NCBI GenBank assembly: GCA_017529925.1
Contig: JAFXMZ010000031.1
Coordinates: 38,061 to 102,060, forward strand
Direction of reading: 5' to 3'
Length of the DNA stretch: 64,000 nucleotides
Source: Clostridiales bacterium
GTDB taxonomy: Bacteria; Bacillota; Clostridia; Saccharofermentanales; Saccharofermentanaceae
Each line of letters begins with the position of its first letter. Position 1 is the first letter of the stretch. Made by a program: the position numbers and the translations under genes. Below the pieces are notes generated by a model. It was not told the origin of the DNA. It searched no databases and was given only the letters and a program-made list of their open reading frames with translations. Below are positions 1-7,483 of this stretch, one piece after another.

Positions 1-303
1 GCGTTCAAATCCGGGAGGGACGGGCCGCGGGGGCATCCCCACAAGGCTCTCATAAAGTTGACCTGCGGGGCAAAAAAGACTAATCTCTATATGACAAGAA
101 CATAGGGATTTCCCTGTATCGTCAACCGCGGGCGGTATCTGTAAAGTGCCTGTTTACAACGGTTGCAACTGTCAGTTGACACATTTCCAAGCGCGCTTTA
201 TGGCAGGTAACCGACGGCTCGGGTATCGTATTGCCACAAGACAGGTGCACGGCCTTAAAGCAGCAAGCGGAATCAAAAAGACGATACTATGGAGGTAGAA
301 AGA
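1..303. other. Left-edge non-coding stretch before the XRE regulator
   Basis: I see no convincing gene in this stretch. A TTGACA hexamer at 176-181 could be a -35 element, but the matching -10 region (TTTATG or TATGGC near 197-204) is poor. A second TTGACC lies at 58-63. Small symmetric words (GTTGCAAC, CAACGGTTG) lie near 157-170. The stretch is probably the upstream regulatory region of the next gene and perhaps the tail of a gene outside the window. Confidence 0.4.
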
Positions 304-1281
304 ATGATCCTTGCAGAAAAGATTATCGATGAGAGAAAAAAGAACGGATGGTCCCAGGAAGACCTGGCCGACAAGCTCGGAGTATCGAGGCAGTCGGTAA
401 GTAAATGGGAGGGCGCGCAGTCGGTGCCCGACCTTCAGAGGATACTCGAGATGAGCGAGCTTTTCGGAGTGAGCACAGATTATCTTCTTAAGGATGAGGA
501 GACTAACAGGACAGATGATATCGAGGACAGTGGTACGACATCAAGAAAGCTCAGCATGGAAGAGGCCAATGAGTTCCTCGACCATAATAAGGTATTTGCA
601 AAGAAGATAGCGGTCGGATCCATGATCTGCACATTGTGCCCCGTCCCCCTCATGATCCTTATGGCTTTCCAGAACGCCGGAAAGATCGGTCTTACCGAAG
701 ATCAGACGGGTGCGATAGGAATAGCCGTACTCCTGGCTATCGTGGCACTGGCTCTTGTATTCATCATCCCCGCGGCGATGAACGCATCGAAGTGGGAATG
801 GCTCGAGAACGAGGTCTTTGATCCTGAATACGGCGTCGAGGGAATGGTAAGGTCAAGAAGCGACAAATACGGAAAGAGCTTTGTCAATTCGATCACATTC
901 GGAACGGTTTCCATCCTCCTCGGAGTGATCGCCCTTATTACCGGAGCTGCGATCGATGAGAAGAACGAACCCCTTCTTATGGGTCTGACCGGAGTCATGC
1001 TCGTCTTTATTGCGGTCGGAGTACTCCTTATCGTCAATGCCGGCATCATCAAGGACGGTTTCTCCAAGCTCCTCCAGGAGGAAAGCTACAGCAGGACCGA
1101 GAAGACGAATAAGGCACTTAAGACGGTAGCACCCGTTTTCTGGATGATCGTCACCGCAGGATATCTCCTTTGGAGCTTCCTTACGAACGACTGGCACATC
1201 ACATGGATCGTATGGCCTGTTGCGGGCGTCATCTACGGTGCGATCTCCGTGATCCTCAGAAATACGCATAAAGATTCATAA
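304..1281 (+). CDS. XRE-family HTH regulator with C-terminal membrane domain
   Basis: Residues 1-66 form a Cro/C1-type helix-turn-helix domain (SQEDLADKLGVSRQSVSKWE), typical of clostridial XRE regulators. Residues 95-325 hold about five hydrophobic segments, so this is a membrane-anchored DNA-binding protein. Members of this family often sit beside antibiotic or peptide ABC transporters and sense envelope stress, but the ligand here is unknown. An in-frame ATG at 289 is possible, yet GGAGG at 291-295 sits 8 nt before the ATG at 304, so I take 304. The next gene, an ABC ATPase, follows on the same strand after a 97-nt gap that contains symmetric elements, so co-regulation is plausible. Confidence 0.85.
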   Translation: MILAEKIIDERKKNGWSQEDLADKLGVSRQSVSKWEGAQSVPDLQRILEMSELFGVSTDYLLKDEETNRTDDIEDSGTTSRKLSMEEANEFLDHNKVFAKKIAVGSMICTLCPVPLMILMAFQNAGKIGLTEDQTGAIGIAVLLAIVALALVFIIPAAMNASKWEWLENEVFDPEYGVEGMVRSRSDKYGKSFVNSITFGTVSILLGVIALITGAAIDEKNEPLLMGLTGVMLVFIAVGVLLIVNAGIIKDGFSKLLQEESYSRTEKTNKALKTVAPVFWMIVTAGYLLWSFLTNDWHITWIVWPVAGVIYGAISVILRNTHKDS

Positions 1282-1283
1282 AG

Positions 1284-1295
1284 TGACATTTGTCA
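1284..1295. repeat. Short dyad TGACA-TT-TGTCA
   Basis: This is a perfect 5-2-5 inverted repeat directly after the XRE gene stop and upstream of the ABC operon. A further TGTCA copy follows at 1296-1300. It could be an operator for the neighbouring HTH protein, but a dyad this short can arise by chance. Confidence 0.3.
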
Positions 1296-1322
1296 TGTCA
1301 TGATGTGATACGGCTCACTTGA

Positions 1323-1371
1323 GGCCTCCTTCTGCAAAAGCGATAATGTTCGTGAAAAACAGAAGGAGGCC
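1323..1371 (+). promoter_or_regulatory. Inverted repeat that hides the ribosome site of the ABC ATPase gene
   Basis: GGCCTCCTTCTG (1323-1334) and CAGAAGGAGGCC (1360-1371) are perfect 12-bp complements around a 25-nt loop. The right arm contains the whole Shine-Dalgarno sequence AAGGAGG (1363-1369) of the gene starting at 1379. In RNA this hairpin would block translation. There is no U-run after it, so it is unlikely to be a plain terminator. It may act as a translational switch, or as a DNA operator for the XRE protein. Confidence 0.6.
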
Positions 1372-1378
1372 CTGTTGT

Positions 1379-2323
1379 ATGGCAAAAGAGATTCTGACCG
1401 TAAAGGAACTGGTAAAGAGATATAAGGAACTCATCGCGCTCGATCATTTCGGAATGAGCGTCAGGGAAGGGGAGATATTCGGACTCCTGGGCCCTAACGG
1501 ATCCGGAAAGACGACGGCGATCAACTGCATCCTGTCGCTCCTCGAATACGATAAGGGCGACATAAAGATCTTCGGCAAGGAGATGAGCCCCAAGGCATAC
1601 GACATCAAGAAGGATATCGGAGTCGTTCCCCAGGACATAGCCGTTTACGAATCGCTCTCGGTCTACGAGAATATCGATTTCTTCTGCGGTCTCTATATCC
1701 GGGATAAGGAAACGAGAAAGAAGTATGTTCAGGAGGCGATCGATTTCGTTGCGCTGAACGACTTTGTAAAGTTCAGGCCCAAGAAGCTCTCGGGCGGTCT
1801 CAAGAGAAGGCTCAACATCGCATGCGGCATCGCACACAAGCCGAAGCTGATCTTTTTCGATGAGCCTACTGTAGCCGTAGATCCCCAGAGCAGGAACAAG
1901 ATCCTCGAAGGCATTGAAGAACTCCGAAAAGGCGGCGCGACGATAGTCTATACCTCCCATTACATGGAGGAGGTCGAGCAGCTCTGTGACAGGGTCCTCA
2001 TCATCGATAAGGGAACTACGATCGCGGAAGGCACGATCGACGAGCTCAAAGGCATGATCAAGAAGAGCGAGATCATAACGATCGAAGCGTCCGGAGTAGA
2101 CGAGAAGACGATCACATCCATAAAGGAAAAGAGCACGGTATACAACGTCGAATATGACGGAAGGGTACTCAAGGTCGAGGCGGGCTCAGGCAAGCATAAT
2201 GTCATCGATATCGTTAATATCCTCCAGGAGGGCGGATACCGTATGAAGAAGATATTCTCCGAGCAGCCCACACTCAATGACGTATTCCTCGAGCTGACGG
2301 GAAAGCAGCTCCGTGACGAGTAA
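1379..2323 (+). CDS. ABC transporter ATPase, LnrL-like drug or peptide exporter
   Basis: This 314-residue ATPase powers an ABC-2 type exporter made with the two permeases that follow. Walker A (GPNGSGKTT) lies near residue 40, the signature LSGGLKRR near 137, Walker B (LIFFDEP) near 158, and the switch His in TSHYMEE near 190. A C-terminal extension of about 90 residues is typical of DrrA/CcmA-type ATPases. An upstream in-frame start at 1319 was rejected because AGAAGGAGG (1361-1369) sits 9 nt before the ATG at 1379. The set of ATPase, two permeases, kinase and regulator matches the LnrLMN-LnrJK type of linearmycin-resistance cassette of Bacillus. The substrate here is unknown. Confidence 0.9.
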   Translation: MAKEILTVKELVKRYKELIALDHFGMSVREGEIFGLLGPNGSGKTTAINCILSLLEYDKGDIKIFGKEMSPKAYDIKKDIGVVPQDIAVYESLSVYENIDFFCGLYIRDKETRKKYVQEAIDFVALNDFVKFRPKKLSGGLKRRLNIACGIAHKPKLIFFDEPTVAVDPQSRNKILEGIEELRKGGATIVYTSHYMEEVEQLCDRVLIIDKGTTIAEGTIDELKGMIKKSEIITIEASGVDEKTITSIKEKSTVYNVEYDGRVLKVEAGSGKHNVIDIVNILQEGGYRMKKIFSEQPTLNDVFLELTGKQLRDE

Positions 2324-2337
2324 AGGAGAAGGATAAG

Positions 2338-3486
2338 ATGTTCAAGTATTATCTGATAAAGACATTGCGCAACAAGATGGTCCTCTTCTGGACTCTCATC
2401 TTTCCTCTGGCGCTCATGACGGTCATGAAAGTCGCTTTCGGATCGATATATGATATGGAGAACAGTATCGATCCCATGAAGACCGTGATCGTGACGGAAG
2501 GTGAAGGCCCATATCAGGACGGTTTCAGGGATGTTGTATCAACGCTCTCCGATAAGGATTCGGACAACTATTATTTCGATCTTACCGAGGAAAAGGATCT
2601 TGCAAAGGCAAAGGATCTTCTTCTCGACGAAAAGGCAGAGATAGTCTTCTCCGTAAAGGCGGACAGCATCGAGGTGTTCCTGTCGGAGGATCATTCCGAT
2701 ACGGCAGCGATAATCTCCAAGTCAGTCGCTGATTCATTTGACCAGAAGTACACCATGATAAAGGATGCCTATATGAAGGATCCTTCGGCGGCAGCTTCGA
2801 TCGCACAGGATATCTCCTCGATGACGGCGTCGACAAAGCCTGTCGAAAATGTTTTCGACGGTGATCCGGATCCGTATACGTGGTATTTCTACAGCACTTT
2901 CGTAATGGGCATCTTCTTTATAGCCATGATGGGAGTCGCTCTCGTCGGCGACCTGAAGGCGGATGTCTCCGCGGAGGCGATGAGATTCTCGCTGTCTCCT
3001 GCCGGCAAGGGCAAGATGATATTCTACTCATATCTGTCGAAACTGATCCCCTGCCTCATGATAACGGCTATCCAGCTCACCTACATGAAACTGGTACTGA
3101 ATGTACCTCTGGGAAAGGATCCACTTAAGCTCTTCGCATTTACCGTATCCGCGATCATGTTCTCGCTGAGCTTCGGCGTAATATGCGGACTGTTCTTCAA
3201 GGGTACCGTATCACAGAGAGCGAACAAGGCGACCGCCATCATCATGACATCAGTATTCCTGAGCGGCGAGATGATAGGGGTGCTCCCCGGACTGTTCGAG
3301 CAGTATTGCCCGATCATCAACGACATCAATCCGGCAACGGTAATGAACATGACGTTCTACAACCTTACAGTCGGTAATTCGGTCTCGGGATTCTATCTCA
3401 ACATCACGAAGATCATTGCTGTTGCGGCGCTGCTCCTTGTCGTCGGAGCCCTGGTTTTAAGGAGGGAAAAGTATGCATCTGTTTAA
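2338..3486 (+). CDS. ABC-2 type permease
   Basis: This 382-residue membrane protein is the first permease of the exporter. An N-terminal transmembrane helix (about residues 15-35) is followed by an extracytoplasmic domain of about 150 residues, then five or six helices from about 180 to the end. That is the ABC2_membrane_3 (YhgE/LnrM-like) topology. It starts 14 nt after the ATPase with GGAGAAGG as ribosome site, and its end overlaps the next permease by 14 nt. It is co-transcribed with the cassette and probably forms a heterodimer with the next protein. Confidence 0.85.
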   Translation: MFKYYLIKTLRNKMVLFWTLIFPLALMTVMKVAFGSIYDMENSIDPMKTVIVTEGEGPYQDGFRDVVSTLSDKDSDNYYFDLTEEKDLAKAKDLLLDEKAEIVFSVKADSIEVFLSEDHSDTAAIISKSVADSFDQKYTMIKDAYMKDPSAAASIAQDISSMTASTKPVENVFDGDPDPYTWYFYSTFVMGIFFIAMMGVALVGDLKADVSAEAMRFSLSPAGKGKMIFYSYLSKLIPCLMITAIQLTYMKLVLNVPLGKDPLKLFAFTVSAIMFSLSFGVICGLFFKGTVSQRANKATAIIMTSVFLSGEMIGVLPGLFEQYCPIINDINPATVMNMTFYNLTVGNSVSGFYLNITKIIAVAALLLVVGALVLRREKYASV

Positions 3487-4651
3487 GAATTTCTTCAGAC
3501 TGCTCAAGAATAACAGGACAGGCATAGTCATATACGGAGTTATCTTCATAGTCATGATCATCGGTGTCGTCGCATCATCCGAATCCATAGCGAAAGGGAA
3601 TTCCGGAGACGCCAAGGTCGATATCTCCAATACCGCAGTAAGCTATGTGGATCACGACGGTTCCGCCCTTTCGAAAGGACTCATATCATTCCTTTCATCG
3701 AGGACTGACGTTACCGATATGGAGGGAAGATCAGATGACTCGATCCGCGACATGGTATTCTTCGGAATGAGCGGATACCATATGGACATCGGAAAGGGGT
3801 TCGGCGAAGGGAAATGTGAGATAACTTATCTTTCCGACTTTGCCTCCTCGTCATCGGTCGTATATATCGATAATCTGATCAATGACTATATCGGCACGGT
3901 AAGGACATACGAGAAGATGGGATATACCCAGGAGGAAGCCTGCAAAAAGGCTGAGGACCTCCTTTCCGGAGAAACGGAGATCAGCGTCGTATCGAAGGAA
4001 AAGACCGAGACATCGGGCGGAAAAGAGATGGCCGTTCAGATGATCAATCAGTATTACTGCTACCTTGTCATCGGATTCCTCTGCCTGGGTGTAGGTCATA
4101 CCCTGATCGCGAACAGTGACAGGAAGATCGGCGACAGGATCGAGAGCTCTCCGGTCGGGAGGAAGAAGATATCACTGATCAACACACTCGGCCTTGTAGT
4201 GTCAGGTATGTTCCTGTGGATCGTATTCATAGTGATAAATATCGCGCTCGGATATGGAACGCAGCTTTTAGAGAAGTGGTGGTGGCTCATCCTGATCAAC
4301 TCATTTGCAACGACTCTCGTCGCATGTGCCCTCGCTTCGCTCATAACATCATTTGAGATCACGAGCGACACACTGTCGATGATCACCAACATAGTAAGCC
4401 TTGGAATGTCGTTCATATGCGGTGTCTTCGTTCCGCAGCATATCCTCGGCAAGGGTGTGCTCGCCGTAGCCAGGTTCCTACCGATGTACTGGTCGGTATA
4501 TGCCAACAACATGACATATCCCGGTGCACACACGGATTATGACTTCAGGATGTTCCTCATCTGCATCGGAGTCCAGCTGCTCTATGCAGCGGCTCTGGCA
4601 GCGATCGCAGCATACGTTAAGGCTTCGAGGCTCGGCAAAATCGCAAAATAA
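3473..4651 (+). CDS. ABC-2 type permease, second subunit
   Basis: This 392-residue protein has the same build as its neighbour: one N-terminal helix (about 17-37), a large outside domain to about residue 195, then about six helices. A charged KASRLGKIAK tail is predicted to be cytoplasmic. The ribosome site AAGGAGGG (3460-3467) lies inside the end of the previous gene, so the two are translationally coupled, as expected for partners made in equal amounts. The specific substrate cannot be read from sequence. Antibiotic or lipopeptide export is inferred from the cassette type. Confidence 0.85.
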   Translation: MHLFKNFFRLLKNNRTGIVIYGVIFIVMIIGVVASSESIAKGNSGDAKVDISNTAVSYVDHDGSALSKGLISFLSSRTDVTDMEGRSDDSIRDMVFFGMSGYHMDIGKGFGEGKCEITYLSDFASSSSVVYIDNLINDYIGTVRTYEKMGYTQEEACKKAEDLLSGETEISVVSKEKTETSGGKEMAVQMINQYYCYLVIGFLCLGVGHTLIANSDRKIGDRIESSPVGRKKISLINTLGLVVSGMFLWIVFIVINIALGYGTQLLEKWWWLILINSFATTLVACALASLITSFEITSDTLSMITNIVSLGMSFICGVFVPQHILGKGVLAVARFLPMYWSVYANNMTYPGAHTDYDFRMFLICIGVQLLYAAALAAIAAYVKASRLGKIAK

Positions 4652-4666
4652 TTATATAATCAGTTC

Positions 4667-5821
4667 ATGGGCAGGAGACTGATCGATAAACTGATAATAG
4701 CGGCGGCGTCCGTCATTCCGGCACTCTTCCGTAACGGGAGGACACCGGGATGGACGGATGTCGTCTTTGTTCTGCTCCTGATCCTTATCGTATTCTTTAC
4801 AGAGCTTCAGACATCAATGACGGTTAATCTCCTTCTGACAACGGTCATAGTGTCCGCTTCATTCGTGATGCCGTCACTGGTATTTGCTGTCCCGTGTCTT
4901 TTGTGCGGCGTTGTAACATCGGAGAAGACGGAGAAGGAGAACGGTATCGTGCTGATCCTTCTGACGGCGGTAACGTCGGCGGCTATCCTTTTCGCCGTGA
5001 TACTGAACCCCGATGATATCTATTATTCCGCCGTGGTCCTCGTGCTCGGAGTGATAGCCGTATATCTGTCGTACAAAACGGTCGAGAGCAGAAAGACCGA
5101 GACTTTGATCAGAGAGAAATATGACAGCGCCAGGCTCGGCATGATAAATGCGAAGAGACTCGGCGAGGAACTCATGAAGAATGCCGATAATGAGATAAAC
5201 ATGGCACGTCTTCGCGAGCGCAACAGGATCGCCCGTGAGATACATGATAATGTCGGGCATATGATAACGAGAGTACTCGTCCAGCTCCAGGCAGTGAAGA
5301 TAATCAACAGGGATGAGAAGGTCGCGAAACAGCTCGATTCTATGGGTGAGACGCTCGATCTTGCGATGACGGGAATGAGGAAGAGTGTTCATGAGCTCCA
5401 TGAGGATTCGGTAGACCTGTCGATAGAGATAAACGAAGCTGCGTCAGTCCTGAAGGACAGGTTCGACGTTACGGTAAGAACGTTCATAGAGTCGCCGGCC
5501 GACATCACGCTCAAGAATGCGATCATCGGCGTCGTCAAGGAGGCCGTGACGAATATCTTCAAGTATTCGAACGGCGACAGTGTACTCATAGAGACCGTAG
5601 AGAATGTGACATTCTGGCGCGTTAAGATATATGACAACGGAAGCAATCCCGAAAGGGAATATGACCTGTCCGGGAACAGCGCGGCTGAAGGGGAAGGGAT
5701 AGGGCTTCAGAATATAGGTTCGAGAACAAGATCGCTCGGAGGAAGAGCGACTGCGGTAAGCGACGGGAACGGGTTCACTATCGTGGCGACTTTCCCGAAG
5801 AACGGCCGGAGTGAACAGTGA
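4667..5821 (+). CDS. NarL-type sensor histidine kinase (HisKA_3)
   Basis: This 384-residue kinase has about five or six hydrophobic segments in residues 1-140, then a HisKA_3 dimerisation domain whose phospho-acceptor is His193 (REIHDNVGH), and a HATPase domain with the N box (EAVTNIFKYS) and G boxes (DNGSNP; EGIGLQNIG). It would phosphorylate the regulator encoded next. No Shine-Dalgarno precedes the ATG. Instead TATAAT at 4655-4660 lies 6 nt before it, so transcription from this element would start at or beside the ATG, giving a leaderless message. The -35 region is weak. It may also be read through from the permease genes. Confidence 0.88.
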   Translation: MGRRLIDKLIIAAASVIPALFRNGRTPGWTDVVFVLLLILIVFFTELQTSMTVNLLLTTVIVSASFVMPSLVFAVPCLLCGVVTSEKTEKENGIVLILLTAVTSAAILFAVILNPDDIYYSAVVLVLGVIAVYLSYKTVESRKTETLIREKYDSARLGMINAKRLGEELMKNADNEINMARLRERNRIAREIHDNVGHMITRVLVQLQAVKIINRDEKVAKQLDSMGETLDLAMTGMRKSVHELHEDSVDLSIEINEAASVLKDRFDVTVRTFIESPADITLKNAIIGVVKEAVTNIFKYSNGDSVLIETVENVTFWRVKIYDNGSNPEREYDLSGNSAAEGEGIGLQNIGSRTRSLGGRATAVSDGNGFTIVATFPKNGRSEQ

Positions 5822-5844
5822 TCCGGTAAAGGAGGCAGAACAGT

Positions 5845-6471
5845 ATGATCAGGGTATTGATAGTCGACGACGATCCGCTGGTATCGGAGTCCCTCGGGAT
5901 AATAGTCGGGAATGAGGATGACATGGAAGTCATTTCTTCAGTTAATTCGGGACAGGATGCCGTAAAGAAGGCACTTTCCGAGTCACCGGATGTTATCGTG
6001 ATGGATATAAGGATGGACGGGATGACCGGCATCGAGGCGGCCGAACAGATACTGAAGATGAAAAGCGATGCGAACATACTGTTCCTGACGACGTTCCTTG
6101 ATGACGAATATATCAATAACGCTCTCAAGATAGGGGCGCGCGGATACATCCTGAAGCAGGAATGTTCATCGCTTCCGGCATCGATAAGGGCGGTGGCGAC
6201 GGGACAGTCGGTCTTCGGAGGAAAGATCGTGGAGAAGCTTCCCGATATCCTTAACCGCAAGGAGAGGTTCGATCCGTCACAGTTCGGCCTTACCGACAAG
6301 GAGGTCGAGATGATAAAGCTCGTAGGTGACGGGCTGTCTAACAAAGAGATCGCCGAGAAACTCTTCCTGAGCGAGGGCACGGTAAGAAATACAGTTAGCA
6401 CGGTACTTTCAAAGCTCGATCTTCGCGACCGCACACAACTTGCATGTTTTTACTATCAGAGAATGATCTGA
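5845..6471 (+). CDS. NarL/LuxR-type response regulator
   Basis: This 208-residue regulator has a receiver domain at residues 1-120 with acidic residues Asp8-Asp10, phospho-acceptor Asp54 (VMDIRMDG) and the conserved Thr and Lys that follow. A LuxR-type helix-turn-helix is at residues 145-205 (LTDKEVEMIKLVGDGLSNKE). AAAGGAGG at 5828-5835 sets the start. It pairs with the kinase 23 nt upstream and probably activates the ABC exporter operon, as LnrK does in Bacillus. That target is inferred from context. Confidence 0.92.
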   Translation: MIRVLIVDDDPLVSESLGIIVGNEDDMEVISSVNSGQDAVKKALSESPDVIVMDIRMDGMTGIEAAEQILKMKSDANILFLTTFLDDEYINNALKIGARGYILKQECSSLPASIRAVATGQSVFGGKIVEKLPDILNRKERFDPSQFGLTDKEVEMIKLVGDGLSNKEIAEKLFLSEGTVRNTVSTVLSKLDLRDRTQLACFYYQRMI

Positions 6472-6526
6472 TATGTGGTAATATCAAGACAGATATCTTT
6501 TTGAAGCGGCAAAGGAGGTAACGCTT

Positions 6527-7051
6527 ATGAAGAAGAAGGAAAGACTGGTCAGCATCATTATGGCGACGATCATATCGATAGCCATGGGTGCTCTCGCTGC
6601 ATATCTCGTAAGGAGCGGAGCAGGAGCAAAGCAGCTTGAGAGCATGCCGCCTGCCCCCGTAATGTTCATAACGAGCATCCTCGAGTCGGTTACGGTCGGT
6701 ATCATCCTCGTGCTGATACTTCCGATGGGCAAGTGGGGAAGGAATCTTGCAGCCAAGGCGGGAGCAACACCTCCCGGTGCAAAGTTCACTCTCCTGAACT
6801 GTCTTCCTGTATCGGTCATCTCTTCGATCCTTGTCAGCGCGGTCGTATCTTTTATCAGCATCGCGATGTCATATTCCAAGATAGGCGATCCGAATAAGCC
6901 GCCGCTTCCTCTGATGTGGCTTTCAAACTGGGGAAAGCTCCTTCCTCTGTCGATCATCGTCAGCTATGTCCTGGCAGTAGTCGTTTCTCCGTTTGTTGTC
7001 CAGGCAGTAGGTCTTAACCGTCCTCCCGTAGAAGGCGGAAAGCCCGAGTAA
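6527..7051 (+). CDS. Small four-helix membrane protein, DUF2798-like
   Basis: This 174-residue protein has four predicted membrane helices (about residues 9-30, 46-68, 90-115, 130-155). The two halves resemble each other loosely, which recalls the DUF2798 family, though I am not certain. The ribosome site AAAGGAGG is strong. It is the last gene before a clear terminator at 7078-7109 and probably belongs to the exporter/two-component operon. Function unknown; no catalytic residues are visible. Confidence 0.7.
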   Translation: MKKKERLVSIIMATIISIAMGALAAYLVRSGAGAKQLESMPPAPVMFITSILESVTVGIILVLILPMGKWGRNLAAKAGATPPGAKFTLLNCLPVSVISSILVSAVVSFISIAMSYSKIGDPNKPPLPLMWLSNWGKLLPLSIIVSYVLAVVVSPFVVQAVGLNRPPVEGGKPE

Positions 7052-7077
7052 AGATCGCTTTTAGTTCAGTTTATAAG

Positions 7078-7109
7078 AGCCGGCCCGACGTTTGTTGAGC
7101 CGGCTTTTT
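7078..7109 (+). terminator. Intrinsic terminator of the exporter operon
   Basis: AGCCGGC (7078-7084) pairs with GCCGGCT (7099-7105) around a 14-nt loop and is followed by a run of T. It closes the operon ending at 7051 and lies just before the GTATAC array. Confidence 0.85.
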
Positions 7110-7114
7110 ATGTA

Positions 7115-7318
7115 CCTGGGTATACTATTCTATATGTTTTTCAGATTTAGTATACCGAAAACCACATTCCAGTATACTATCAAGGCGTTTTTTTGAATCT
7201 GGTATACCAAATTCTCGGATTTGGTATACCGAACTATGAATTACTGAAAAATAGTATACTGAAGACATTATTTCGGTATACCAAATCAGTTATTTTGAAG
7301 AAATAGTATACAGGACCA
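7115..7318. repeat. GTATAC ladder array A (8 sites, alternating 30/22 bp)
   Basis: GTATAC palindromes start at 7120, 7150, 7172, 7202, 7224, 7254, 7276 and 7306. The start-to-start distances are 30, 22, 30, 22, 30, 22 and 30 bp, with no deviation. The 16-nt stretches inside the 22-bp steps tend to be inverted repeats (at 7201-7230, GGTATACCAAAT and ATTTGGTATACC pair perfectly around 6 nt). The 24-nt stretches inside the 30-bp steps are A/T-rich. The array opens with CCTGGGTATACT and closes with GTATACAGGACC. It encodes no protein. A second array with the same geometry lies at 23029-23284. Function unknown. Confidence 0.92.
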
Positions 7319-7483
7319 CGGCTGCAACGACAGTTCCCCCAAATGGGGATGCATCCTCATATGCTGATTATCCCGATATAGGATGAACTTTGCATGCCGC
7401 AGCGGCTGTCGAAGTTCCCGTTCATGACTTCGCGCGCGTATGATAAAATATAAGTTACGCAAAACGATCGAGGGAGAAGGGCC
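7319..7483. other. Upstream region of the formate dehydrogenase operon
   Basis: This gap between array A and the next gene holds small hairpins (TCCCC/GGGGA near 7333-7350) and a possible -10 element TATGAT or TAAAAT at 7439-7449. TTCATG at 7421-7426 would be a poor -35. I looked for a molybdenum cofactor riboswitch and could not recognise one. The ribosome site GGGAGAAGG lies just before the ATG at 7484. Confidence 0.35.

Noticed and set aside
1284..1371. Terminator of the XRE gene
   Set aside because: The strong hairpin at 1323-1371 has no T-run and contains the next gene's ribosome site, so a translational or operator role is more likely than termination.
7319..7483. Molybdenum cofactor riboswitch before the formate dehydrogenase operon
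   Set aside because: The region has small stems but I cannot match it to the known motif, and the probable -10 element lies downstream of most of it.
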